Assembly (NCBI GenBank): GCA_028713955.1
Contig: JAQTNJ010000006.1
Coordinates: 311-42,835 of the forward strand
DNA length: 42,525 nt
Reading direction: 5' to 3'
From: Syntrophorhabdaceae bacterium
Lineage (GTDB): Bacteria > Desulfobacterota > Syntrophorhabdia > Syntrophorhabdales > Syntrophorhabdaceae
In this document: positions 32,201-41,000 of the stretch, one piece after another
Layout: each line of letters starts with the position of its first letter
Position numbering within the stretch: position 1 is the stretch's first letter
Translations under genes and position numbers: made by a program
The notes under the pieces: generated by a model
What the model saw: only the letters and a program-made list of their open reading frames with translations
What the model was told of the DNA's origin: nothing
The model's database searches: none

Positions 32201-34584
32201 GCTTTTGAATCAACGGCGGTTTTAGAGGTGATCACTCCGCCATCGAATTTCTCAAGCGTCTTCCCGTCCTGCGACCTCGCTGTGTACTGAACGATGTTCC
32301 CGGCGCCATCGCGTCTCAGCGATACCAGCCATCCGTCGTCGATCCCCGAGCCCTTTATGCCGGACCTGCCGAGCATCTTCCTTACGCCACCCGAATCGGC
32401 AAGAGGGCCGATCTCGTTCATCTCCCCCATTTTCTTCGCAACGGAATACTCCAGCATGTTCGCCTGTCCTGAAAGCCCCATGTTGCGCATCTCGGTGACA
32501 AGACTGCCCGCAGACAGGTCCGCCCTCGTCTCGGCGGTCTTCACCGCGGCCTTAGTCAGACCCTCAGGCGTGTCTGTGTCGTATCCGTGCTCTTTTCCCA
32601 CCGCCTTCGCGGTTTTCAGGAATTCGGCCGCATCGGAGGCGCCCCTCGACCCCATCATGGTAATGAATTTATCAATTCCTCCGGCCTGGCCTGCTGCGCC
32701 CACGGTGCGTTCGATATTCCCCAGGGTCTGCACGCCTTCCATTCTTCCCACATGGGAGGCGTTCTCCACTCCGCCCAGCGCTTGTATCGAGGAATAGTTC
32801 CTTTCCATCCCGAACCGGCCCGTTTCGGCGGTCATCTTCTGGAATCCCCCGAAACCGTGCTCCCCCACCAGTCCTGCATCCCTTTGCGTGTATCCCTTGC
32901 GGGCCGATGCGGCTATTCCCGACCTCAGCCGGTAGCCGAAGCTGCCTGCATTGGCAAACGACGCCTGGGACGTCTCCAGGGCGTTCAGCGTCTGCGCCCC
33001 TGCCTCAGGTTTCACGGCGACGGCCCCCGCACCGGACGCGGCAGCCGATACCCCGCCCGTGACATGCCCCGCCATCATAGCCAGGGCGTGGCCGCCGAAC
33101 CGTATAATCATGCCCGTCAGGATAGTCGCAAGCATAAGCCCCGACCACCTCATGCCGGCGAAGACCGCGAGCGTCTTCATCGAGGCGGTTGCGAAGCCGT
33201 TCACCGCCATCATGCCGAGGTTGTTGTTCGCGACCTCGTAGTAAGCCTTTTTCGCATAGTCCACGGCGAACTGGTGCACCACCGCGTCGGTGACTCCCCA
33301 CGAGGTGAGCCAGACGAAGCTCCCCGCGACGAGGGTCAATACCTTGTTCCCGATAGGGGTGGGGACCAGAAGGACGTAAAAGGGTATGAGCCCGAGCATC
33401 ACCGCGGTGAGCACAGCCCTCAGGATGGGAACGTATTCGTTGGCCATCATGCCGCCCGCAAGCCACGACGTGCCCGTGTCCCTCGACGCAATGAGGCCCG
33501 CCACGGTGTCGGGGCTTGCGGATATCACGACGTCGTTGATGGCCTCGGTGATCGCGACCTGCCTCTCGATGCTGGTTACGTCGTAGGCCGCCCCCCAGAG
33601 GTAGCTTGCGGTGTTTGTCATTATCTCTTGGCAGCGGGTGTATTCCGAGGGGATCGTGGGGTCGAACCCGATGTTCGCACACGCCGCTTTGGTGGCGTTC
33701 TCAAAGGTCGCCTGCTGGTTCAGTTCCGCTGATATGGCCGTCCATGCCGCCGTGCAGGAGACGGTCTGGCCTTCCGGCGCGGCATCGGAGTGGTAGACCG
33801 TGAATATGGACGGGTTCTGGGCCTGTTCAAACAGCGGCAGGTAGTCCGTATTGTTCATGATGTCGTTGACGGTGAGGGCCGTCCCTGGCCTCTGGCGTTC
33901 AAAAAACACGCAGTCGTGTATGTAGTTTTTGAGGTTGTTCGTGAGGTTCCTGTTGGCGAGCGCAACGCCGCGCGTCCCCAGGTTGTAGAACATGTCGAAC
34001 CCTATGCCCCCCGCATGGTCCTGGTAGCTCATGGGGTCCCCCGCCGTGGAGACGATGTCCACAAGCCCCCTCTCCACCTTGTTGAGGATCCCCGAGAGGA
34101 CCACGATCCCTTCCGGGACGCCGCCTACCGCCTGGTACCGGTTCTTCACGGGGTCATAGAGGTGTATCGTCCCTTTCGGCACTATAAGGGCGAGGAATAT
34201 GACAACCCCTATGCCTACGGGCAAGGCCCAGGCGAAGGGGGAATACCTCGTGCCGCCTGCGGCCCTCGCCATGGCGGCTATGCCGCCGAAGAGGATGCCC
34301 AGCACCACCACCGAGAAGAACAGGGTCTTGTACCCGTTGTCCCCGAATATGAGCGCCACCTTCTGGAACGCGCCGAGGACCGCATCGAACCCGTTGTACA
34401 CGTAGTATTCCTGTTCGGAGGCGTCTGCCGGCAGGGGCAGCGAGAAGAGGGATACCGCCAGGACGGCTGCGATCAGGATGGCCTTCAGGATGCCCTTCCT
34501 GTTGATAACGCTTCTCCGCCTTATGCTTTTATGCTCTATGCTTTCCTGCTTTAAGCTTTTTCGCTTTATGCTTCTGTCATTCAT
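29278..34584 (-). CDS. traG: TraG-like mating-pair stabilisation protein with very long repetitive C-terminus
   Basis: The product is 1768 residues, about twice the F-plasmid TraG. ATG at 34582-34584 has AGAGGGA upstream. After a basic N-region and signal-like helix (about 32-55), the N-terminal 500 residues match the TraG-N membrane domain of F-type conjugation systems, with several transmembrane segments (for example LKTLFF-type, then GVVIFLALIVP, AVMLGLIPFYVLLVP, MLATILTGMIIRFGG). The C-terminal half is low complexity: Gly/Pro/Asn/Ser-rich and Glu/Pro-rich runs, with a four-residue GSEA/GNEA repeat. TraG stabilises mating pairs and contacts the recipient. It lies 27 bp behind traH. Confidence 0.88.
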   Translation of the reverse strand: MNDRSIKRKSLKQESIEHKSIRRRSVINRKGILKAILIAAVLAVSLFSLPLPADASEQEYYVYNGFDAVLGAFQKVALIFGDNGYKTLFFSVVVLGILFGGIAAMARAAGGTRYSPFAWALPVGIGVVIFLALIVPKGTIHLYDPVKNRYQAVGGVPEGIVVLSGILNKVERGLVDIVSTAGDPMSYQDHAGGIGFDMFYNLGTRGVALANRNLTNNLKNYIHDCVFFERQRPGTALTVNDIMNNTDYLPLFEQAQNPSIFTVYHSDAAPEGQTVSCTAAWTAISAELNQQATFENATKAACANIGFDPTIPSEYTRCQEIMTNTASYLWGAAYDVTSIERQVAITEAINDVVISASPDTVAGLIASRDTGTSWLAGGMMANEYVPILRAVLTAVMLGLIPFYVLLVPTPIGNKVLTLVAGSFVWLTSWGVTDAVVHQFAVDYAKKAYYEVANNNLGMMAVNGFATASMKTLAVFAGMRWSGLMLATILTGMIIRFGGHALAMMAGHVTGGVSAAASGAGAVAVKPEAGAQTLNALETSQASFANAGSFGYRLRSGIAASARKGYTQRDAGLVGEHGFGGFQKMTAETGRFGMERNYSSIQALGGVENASHVGRMEGVQTLGNIERTVGAAGQAGGIDKFITMMGSRGASDAAEFLKTAKAVGKEHGYDTDTPEGLTKAAVKTAETRADLSAGSLVTEMRNMGLSGQANMLEYSVAKKMGEMNEIGPLADSGGVRKMLGRSGIKGSGIDDGWLVSLRRDGAGNIVQYTARSQDGKTLEKFDGGVITSKTAVDSKAGTFDLEQTASKEGNIIDTRMRGLVKEGTVLGASSGGKLVAGKGTQVETHGGQITFTGDMRQGNRTFYGRVQGNLPEQIDRDNSARIMDTMAEKGSGIIFTNIERGTSRQDGTFVKEGVQKTTYNEHTETGIFKDTDPKTGKETLFYGVRHINPSTGKVIASQASNIHDKRVYTSYTDENGNRQYGVMHSEGSGDHRGHVYSFKALSTQDIQKGNYASRMTLSPHGEVLHTEGKSGQDFAHFHRTKFLHDSEARMTYSQGLALIEDEKDLSNIADWKRATLYGAEGADKLIGTAGKAIGATRALKNQYPALQKLDRTLYQRSDIPSGAGPAPLFKGKGGGGTPPGGDAPSPPAAPSGVITSQGTRGSASNMPAGQPDYVTRRSGWLNNDKPMGNQPMGNKPSGNQPLGDKPSGPMPSGTQPSVTQPLGNSPLGSGIPAGSGVRGGSPSGGSIPAGSGPNVNKPLAPADGKPGAVRSGILPETGHKPATGVPGTDRNMNLLMTSSLAAGQMHVPFTGTGSKAGSEAGSEAGSKAGSEAGNKAGNEAGNEAGNGNADTASGATPADKSVLTDKSVPADKPAGRSVDKTDKVNNHADKVKDLSPDSYADKPVRPVVREASLMQEGPAQAQAEEPVITPAWGDSKASTTQEPFMQVEANTITAAKPQDEQEQPEPTDTTHAKPLNGKPGMQESHVAGVSVGSDYVAGNVPLVGEPLREEPLWERPVEERPEIEMPSDRGNVPNDEPDIQQEEPVAEAPNDKTGIPHREPSAEKPIIRQKEQKDSDLEGSVKSSPLQEVIHTAQENPVAAIPNNRNNLPDERPNTPAKERITQQEPVKEPVKEAPQRKSAVAAQPQSEQKQPTQAVHTTGTQKDMPAQQKDSSAFQRDPQRAGTGSLKTGPAASRGTAPPHITYVPQETRGSSSSTGGSPYPEYSEDSLYVRGTSHQDKKGEPRDGQDQPAPAEYGTGGVKTVKPGPTG
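30555..30657 (-). repeat. 12-bp tandem repeat inside traG
   Basis: About nine near-identical copies of a unit like GCTTCGTTACCT (plus strand) code GSEA, GSKA or GNEA four-residue repeats. Such arrays change length easily by slippage, so the protein may vary in length between relatives without frameshift. Confidence 0.85.
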
Positions 34585-34611
34585 ATCTTCCCTCTGACCG
34601 CGATGATCTCC

Positions 34612-36036
34612 CTATTTCCCCAGCGCCTTCCTTGCGATTCCCGGAGAAAACGCACCCGAGAGCTTCCTGTAGGCGATCTTCTCGAAGTTTTCATGGAACC
34701 TCCCCATCTCCTTGATCGTCACATTCTCGCTGAGCGCCCTGCTGTAGTCGCTCTTGAGCAGCGCAGCGTACCTGAACATGTACTCCATCCCCCTTTGGGA
34801 AAACGCATCGGCTGCGACGGTAAGCAGGTCGGGTTTGCATCCCGACAGTTCCTTGCCGCCCTGCCTGTCCACTATCACCTTTACCCTGCGGAAAAGGCCC
34901 GCGACCCTGCCTGTTATGTCGGAGAATATCTGGTACGCGTACCCGCGTGCGGAGATATCCTTCAGTTCCGTGTATGCCGAGCCAAGCTGGTTTGTCACGA
35001 TGGCGGTTTTCAGCGTGCTGTAGACGGGGGCAGGGAGGTGGCGTATGAATTCTTCTTCGCCGGCGGTCAGGGCGCCCTTCGCCTCTATCTTGTTCGCTAT
35101 GCCCTCCACCATGGCGCCCGCCCACTGGAAGATATTCCTTTTCTCATCGGTTATCAGACTGCACTCCCCGTGGGGGTCCGTCCTTTTGTAGACGTTGCCC
35201 GTGTAAAGCTGGTTCAGTGAGGAGAGGTCGTTCTGCTCGCAGGGGGGAATGGACTTCCAGTTGCCGTCCCCGTTCGTGACGGTGTAGATCGCGTCCCCGA
35301 ACATGCCCCTGAGCATCGCTATCGTGTCGCCGGTGAGGTTGCTGCCCTCCGCGGCTATCTGGAGTATGCTTTTTGCCGGGTCCGCGAGCCTGAGAAGCTC
35401 GGATGGGCATTCCGCTATCATGCTTGCCGTCGGCGTTATCGGCTGGTTGTTCGTGGACGTCCATATCTCGCTTACCTTGTGGGGCAGGTCATGGAGGCCC
35501 TTGAGGATGTTGTATCCTTTGTCGGCCTCGGCCTTTATGCTCGGGTCGGTGGAGACGCCGCTTAAGATCTTGGCGGCGATTGTTTTCCCGGCCTGGCAGT
35601 CGTTAAGCTGGATCGAGTTCAAGGCGTTGGCGATCTCTTCAAGGCTCTTTATGGTGTTCGAGCACTGGGGGCACAGCGTGTTCAGCGCCATGTCGAAGGC
35701 GGCGGCGGGGGCCGCGGTCATTATCCTCTGGAGCTTCTGGACGAGGTACTCGAAGTTGAGGAAGCTGAAGCCCCCCATGAAGGCGTCTATGCCTCCGCAG
35801 CCGAACTTCAGCCTGGGAGGCTCGAAGGTGACAGGGTAGTCGTTCTGCACGGGCCAGCGCGCTGAAAAAGACCCTCCCGTGTAGTACCCTCTCTTCTGGC
35901 CCTCGAAGTAGCCCGCGTCGGTCTCCGTCTTCTGGGTGATCCAGTCATCGACGAAGCCGGCATTGCTGAGGCAGGGAGCAAGGCAGAAGAGGACAAGGGG
36001 CAAAACAATGGCTGTTCTTGATATGACGTTCTTCAC
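34612..36036 (-). CDS. traH: TraH-like conjugative pilus assembly protein
   Basis: The product is 474 residues from GTG at 36034-36036, eight bases after GGAGG; another GTG nine bases earlier overlaps that site. A signal peptide ends near residue 26 (CLAPCLSNAG). The mature N-terminus (FVDDWITQKTETDAGYFEGQ, then GGSFSARWP) is typical of TraH, which supports pilus extension and retraction in the outer-membrane complex of F-type systems. Paired cysteines (CPQC) fit a periplasmic, disulfide-bonded protein. traG follows in the same operon. Other F-type genes are not in the window. Confidence 0.9.
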   Translation of the reverse strand: MKNVISRTAIVLPLVLFCLAPCLSNAGFVDDWITQKTETDAGYFEGQKRGYYTGGSFSARWPVQNDYPVTFEPPRLKFGCGGIDAFMGGFSFLNFEYLVQKLQRIMTAAPAAAFDMALNTLCPQCSNTIKSLEEIANALNSIQLNDCQAGKTIAAKILSGVSTDPSIKAEADKGYNILKGLHDLPHKVSEIWTSTNNQPITPTASMIAECPSELLRLADPAKSILQIAAEGSNLTGDTIAMLRGMFGDAIYTVTNGDGNWKSIPPCEQNDLSSLNQLYTGNVYKRTDPHGECSLITDEKRNIFQWAGAMVEGIANKIEAKGALTAGEEEFIRHLPAPVYSTLKTAIVTNQLGSAYTELKDISARGYAYQIFSDITGRVAGLFRRVKVIVDRQGGKELSGCKPDLLTVAADAFSQRGMEYMFRYAALLKSDYSRALSENVTIKEMGRFHENFEKIAYRKLSGAFSPGIARKALGK

Positions 36037-36168
36037 GGCAGGCACCTCCGGACGGGATTTATGTCTCTACGTATATTACTTATTGGTATTACTTCCGGAG
36101 GGCGGCGGTGAGGTGTTAGGCAAAGAAATCCTCTACTTAAATACGGCGCTGTATAGTTTGCCGTCGCG

Positions 36169-36249
36169 ATAACATGTCGATATCATCGACACGAGAAAAT
36201 AACATGTCGATAAAATACAGTTTGCTGGACACGTATTGAGAACGTGTCC
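36169..36249. repeat. cluster of direct and inverted repeats, operator- or oriT-like
   Basis: The cluster holds two exact 14-bp direct copies 30 bp apart, a 17-bp palindrome with 7-bp arms, and a hairpin with 8-bp arms and 7-bp loop, all within 81 bp. They lie 130-215 bp upstream of the traH start, a typical place for a regulatory protein site or nick region. Confidence 0.75.
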
Positions 36250-36351
36250 ATGACGTGGACGCGTGCCCTTGGAAAGCTTAGCTTTTTTCCTCTAACGCCT
36301 CACGCCTTACGAGTGTTCTGCCATGAGCCGGTTTATCCCTCGTTCCTCTGC

Positions 36352-36367
36352 CACCCTGTTGTCAGTC
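36352..36367 (+). repeat. direct repeat flanking the decayed PIN module (left copy)
   Basis: CACCCTGTTGTCAGTC is identical at 37215-37230, 863 bp away, with CTGCTTG following in both. The two copies bracket the toxin-antitoxin remnant. Confidence 0.85.
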
Positions 36368-36489
36368 TTCCCTGCTTGCCGTTTCCTAAAAAGATTGTAT
36401 TTTTCTTGTCGTGGAGTTAAAATCCAATATAGCAAAAAAGATATTTTGATGTAGAATAACTACAGATAGACCTTAAGGGGTGATAAAAA

Positions 36490-36675
36490 ATCAAAGGTGT
36501 CGCCAAAAAGATTGACCCTGAAGATTATATCCTGTCAATCCTTTCTCCCGAGGATAGACTTGACGCAGCTTTCAAGGTTGCAGGAGAGGCATTCAAAAGA
36601 TCAAGGTTAACAATCAGGGATATTGATAATGCGGTAAAAATAGTGAGGAGAAAGGCATACGCAAAGAAGAAATAG
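36490..36675 (+). pseudogene. antitoxin-like gene lacking a standard start codon
   Basis: An open frame of 61 residues ends at TAG 36673-36675: DPEDYILSILSPEDRLDAAF, then VAGEAFKRSRLTIRDIDNAV and a Lys-rich tail. A ribosome site (AAGGGG) sits nine bases before the codon where a start is expected, but that codon is ATC (36490-36492), not ATG. The helical, basic-ended shape and the PIN gene directly behind suggest an antitoxin of a PIN-type pair. It is either decayed or started at a non-standard codon. Confidence 0.5.
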
Positions 36676-37082
36676 GGTAGTCATCGATACCAGCATCTTA
36701 ATCTCTGCATTTATTTTCAGGGGGGGTCCCGGAACAGGCAATAAAAAAGGCATTTTCAGAAGCAGATATATATTTATCGCCCGCACTTCTTCGGGAGTAT
36801 CGCGATACACCCCTCGAATTATTTCGTAAAGGAAAAATCGATCAACTTGGGTTCAAGGCGTTGATTGCAGGGATCGCGGCCCTTGTAACAAAAGCGAAGC
36901 TCATTGCCCCGCAGAAGAAGTTCGTCATTTGTAGAGACCCGGCAGATAATATGGTTCTCGATTGCTGCTATGCGGCAAAGGCGGATATTCTCATAACCGG
37001 CGACAAAGATCTCCTCGACATAAGGGACCTGCCCTTTGCATTGAGAATATTGAGACCACGCGACTTTATAAAAGCCGGATAA
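36674..37082 (+). pseudogene. PIN-domain toxin broken by frameshift in a G tract
   Basis: Two frames joined across a run of seven Gs (about 36720-36726) give a full PIN domain: VVIDTSILISAFIFRG before the run, then VPEQAIKKAFSEADIYLSPA after it, and ADILITGDKDLLDI with the late acidic residues. One G fewer would restore the frame. There is also no ATG, GTG or TTG at its beginning; a single base missing from an expected ATGA overlap would explain this. The second half alone (from 36861) is an open frame. It could be true decay, phase variation or an assembly error. Confidence 0.65.
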
Positions 37083-37523
37083 AAGTTCCTACTATTTTTA
37101 TCTCCTTGCCCCTTTTGCCTCGTACCCCGCTCCTCGGTCCTCCCGCCTTTAGTTTCTCCGGTGCCAACTTTGAACGTTGAACATAGAACGTTGAACGGCC
37201 GTTGCCATGTCTGACACCCTGTTGTCAGTCCTGCTTGGTATAATAGCTTTTGATCATTGCTGACCGCTGTAAGCTGAAAAAATTATTTGTATTTTTCATT
37301 TCATAGATATAGAATGGTTTTAAGGGGTTAAAACGGTTCCTCTGGTTCATTGAGTTTCTCTTGTCTCTTTTGTTGTGACCAGACAGACCGGAAAAACCAG
37401 ATGAACCGATTAACTCTTCGCTGATTTTTAGTAGGGTTTAATGGATTTATTGCATTTTTTGAGTTTCTCATTATTTTTGCAGTTGCTATAAGACATGAGC
37501 CGCTTTGGTAAAGGAATGACTAC
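37083..37523. other. intergenic region with short repeats before the glycosylase gene
   Basis: No gene is visible. GAACGTTGAAC occurs twice (37172-37182, 37186-37196), 14 bp apart. The repeat CACCCTGTTGTCAGTC lies at 37215-37230. The region is AT-rich after 37250 and should hold the promoter of the next operon. Confidence 0.55.
37215..37230 (+). repeat. direct repeat flanking the decayed PIN module (right copy)
   Basis: This is identical to 36352-36367. Together the copies may mark the ends of an inserted or recombined segment. Confidence 0.85.
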
Positions 37524-38057
37524 TTGCAACGGAGAACAATTCGCATACCAAGTAAAATAAAATCTTTAAAGCCTATCATCGCTGGGAATGCTAAAATATT
37601 GATACTTGGCACCATGCCTAGTGAAATTGCGTTACAAAAAGGACAGTATTACGCAAATCCCAGGAATCAATTTTGGAAGATTCTTTACGATGTATTCGGA
37701 AAGAAAATAGAAGACCGCTACGAAAACAGAATTAAATTTATTAAAAAACATTGTATAGCACTTTGGGACATACTGAAATCTTGTGACAGAGAGGGCAGTA
37801 CTGATTCTAAAATTAAAAATGCGATCCCAAACAACTGCAAAGTATTGTACAAAAAAGGCCCAAACATAAAATCAATTATTTTTAACGGAAAAAAATCTCA
37901 AACGTTATTCGATAAGCATTGCGAAAGATGTGAAAACCTTCAATATCATCGTTTGCCATCCACAAGTTCAGCCAACACTCGATTAACGTATGAAGAAAAA
38001 CTGGAACGATGGATGATTATTAAGCAACTCACTTGCAAGCGAGAAAAGAGATCATGA
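37524..38057 (+). CDS. uracil/hypoxanthine-DNA glycosylase family protein (MUG/UDG type)
   Basis: The product is 177 residues from TTG at 37524, preceded by AAAGGA at suitable spacing. Conserved motifs are visible: LILGTMPSEIAL and YYANPRNQFWK (about 26-53), and the late LPSTSSANTR. This is the pattern of the hypoxanthine-DNA glycosylase branch of the UDG superfamily, which removes deaminated bases. The gene is more AT-rich than its neighbour. Its TGA stop overlaps the ATG of the helicase gene (ATGA), so the two are translationally coupled and probably work together, either in DNA repair or in attack on modified phage DNA. Confidence 0.82.
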   Translation: MQRRTIRIPSKIKSLKPIIAGNAKILILGTMPSEIALQKGQYYANPRNQFWKILYDVFGKKIEDRYENRIKFIKKHCIALWDILKSCDREGSTDSKIKNAIPNNCKVLYKKGPNIKSIIFNGKKSQTLFDKHCERCENLQYHRLPSTSSANTRLTYEEKLERWMIIKQLTCKREKRS

Positions 38058-41000
38058 AGGACGATAGAGCCCTTTCAGTGGGACAAATAATTGTAGGTCC
38101 GTTTTTCAATGAACAAATGCGGATCGAGACGGTCTCTTGTGACGGTTCCGGCAGATGGACGCTCGGGCTTGTCGGGAAAGACTCGGAACGTTTCAGGAGG
38201 GTTACCCTTACGGAGAACGAGCTTGCATCGATCACGATTATCCAGCAGGGTTTTACGTACGATGGTGATGGGGAGTTGCTTCGTCTTGGCCTCCAGGCAT
38301 ATTCCCTTGGCATCGCCTATGAGTTTGATCCATACTTCGGGCTTTCGATCTCCAGGGTTGACCCCCTTCCGCACCAGCTCGAAGCAGTCTACGATTTCCT
38401 TCTCAAACTTGCCCGCGTCCGTTTCCTCCTCGCCGATGATGCAGGAGCAGGCAAGACCATCATGGCCGGGCTTCTTATCCGTGAGCTGAAGCTGAGGGGC
38501 CTTGCCGAGAGGATCATCATCGTCTGTCCTGCGAATCTTGCCTTCCAATGGCAAAGAGAGCTGAAAGAGAAGTTTGATGAACAATTTGTCGTCATGAGGG
38601 GACAGGACATCCGGGACCAGTTCGGCATGAACCAGTGGATGGAACAGAAACGCGTTATAACCTCCCTTGATCTCGCGAAGAGGACAGAGATACTGCCCGG
38701 CCTCCGTCAGGTGCCCTGGGACCTTGCGATCGTCGATGAGGCGCACCGCATGTCGGCATCAGATGAGACCCATAAAACCGCGCGATACCGCTTAGGGGAA
38801 CTGCTCCGTGATACCTCTGACCACATCCTCTTGCTTACCGCCACGCCGCACAAAGGCGACCCCATTAACTTCAGCCTTTTCCTTCAGCTCCTTGACGAAG
38901 ATGCCTATGCCGACGTGAGATCGATCCGCGAAGCAATGGAGCGCCGCCGTGCCCCGTTTTATCTCCGGCGTACAAAAGAGGCAATGGTATATTTTCCGGA
39001 GCCTCAACCGGACGGCTCATGGATCGCAGAGAAGATATTTACGAAGCGTATCCCTCACACGGTGGATTTTGCGATAGACGGATTGGAGTTCGATCTTTAC
39101 CGCGACATCACCCGTTTCGTAAAGCAACAGAGCGCAAAGGCCGCCGCAAGAGGAGAAGACCCCAGGGCCCGTGCGATCGGTTTTCTCATGTCCCTCTACC
39201 AGAGACGGCTTGCCTCAAGCACCTATGCAATGAGGCACTCCCTTGAGAACCGCATACGTCGCCTCGAAGAAGGTCTGAAAAGGGCGCAGGAGTTGATCAA
39301 ACAAGCACCTCCGGATCTTCCCACCGAAGAAGAACTTGAGGAAATGGAGGAGGCGGAACGGGACCGTCTCGAGCAGATCCTTGAGGCGATAACGCTCGCT
39401 GGCAACGAGGAACAGGTCAGGGAAGAGATCGACGAGCTGAAAGCCCTTGCGCGACAGGCAAAAGAGGTAGAGGAATCAGGTACAGAGTCAAAGCTGTCCA
39501 GACTAAAGGACCTTCTTCAGAGCGAAGGGTTTTATGACGACAAAGAGAAGAGGCTCCTGATCTTCACGGAATTCAAGGATACGCTTGAATATCTCGTAAA
39601 CTGTATTACCTCTCTTGGATTCCGTGTAGGGTTCATCCACGGCGGGATGAAATCTGGATCGCGCAACGACCCCGGCACGCGCCTCTTCGTGGAGCAGCAG
39701 TTCAAAGATGGCGACATACAGGTGCTTGTTGCTACAGAGGCGGCAGGCGAAGGCATAAACCTTCAGTGCTGCAACATCCTTTTTAATTACGACATACCCT
39801 GGAACCCGAACCGCCTTGAGCAGCGGATGGGCCGTATACACAGGTACGGGCAACGGAAGAACTGCCTCATCTTCAATTTTGTGGCGACGAATACCATCGA
39901 GGGGAGGGTCCTTCAGCGCCTTCTCGAAAAGCTACAGGAGATTCGCGACGCCCTTGACGATGATGCAGTCTTTAATGTTGTGGGCGAGATACTTCCCTCC
40001 GCCCGGATCGAAGGGGTTCTCCGTGAATACTATGCGGGACAGCTTGGCGATGCCGACCTCGAGGAACGGCTATTGAAGAATGTGAACGAACAGCAGTTCC
40101 GTGAGATATGCAGGAACGCCCTTGAGGGGCTTGCCACAAAGAAGCTGAACCTCGCGATGCTCATCGAAAGGCGCGCGAAGGCCCAGGAGAGGCGCGTTGT
40201 GCCGGAGACCATCGCTCGTTTCATGAAAGAGGCCGCAAAACACGCTCACCTGAGTATTAAAGAGGTCCCGCGTCTGCCCCATACCTTTGAGCCCGGCAGG
40301 ACACCCCATACCCTTAAACAGTATGAGGGCAGGGAAGACTGGAAGCTCCCATCACTTGCAAACAAATATCCTAAATGCTCAACGGACCGGACTATTGCAG
40401 AAGAACACAACCTCGAATGGATCACCCCCGGACATCCCCTGTTCGAGGCGCTGCGGCATCATGCCGGCGAGACAGCAATGGAATCGATCAACGCAGGTGC
40501 GTGCTTCTATTCTCTCCAGCATGACGAACCCGCAAGGATCGATTTTTACCGTGCCCGAGTGGTCGATGGTCTTGGTCAGGCGATCCACGAACGATTATTC
40601 GCCGTTGAGATCGGAGAGAACAGGGAACCCATCTTGAGGGGGCCTGATATGCTTGGGAATCTGATCCCTGCAAAGGTCACAGAGACCGTACCCCCCGTTG
40701 CAGCGTTCCCGGAGGTCTATGACTGGGTGAATGAGAACGCGTTCACGCCCTTCCTTGAAGAGGTGCGCAACGAGCGGGTTGCCGAGATCGACAGAATAGC
40801 AGAGCATATAGAGATTTCTCTCACAGAGCTCATCCAAAAGGCGGATGAAGAGATCGGCAATGCAGCCATGGAGATCGAACGGAAAGCCCAGGGAGCTGAA
40901 GGCCGTTTTGCAATGGCGGAGGAGCGGCACGCCAGGCTCCTGGCAAGGAGAGAAAAACGTCGGGATGAATTACAGCGCCAGCGATCCCTCACGCTTCAGG

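Larger units (their letters stand above)
36046..36489. other. intergenic region upstream of traH with direct and inverted repeats
   Basis: No gene is visible. It carries ATAACATGTCGATA twice (36169-36182, 36199-36212), a palindrome TGTCGATATCATCGACA (36175-36191), and GGACACGT...ACGTGTCC (36227-36234, 36242-36249). These could be operators of the tra operon, a partition site or oriT parts. Further right, the motif CACCCTGTTGTCAGTC (36352-36367) recurs at 37215. Confidence 0.55.

Noticed and set aside
32587-34554. Plus-strand open frames opposite traG
   Set aside because: Their composition is that of GC-rich antisense reading, with no starts supported by ribosome sites.
36861-37082. Independent 73-residue gene
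   Set aside because: It is the second half of the frameshifted PIN domain, not a gene with its own start site.
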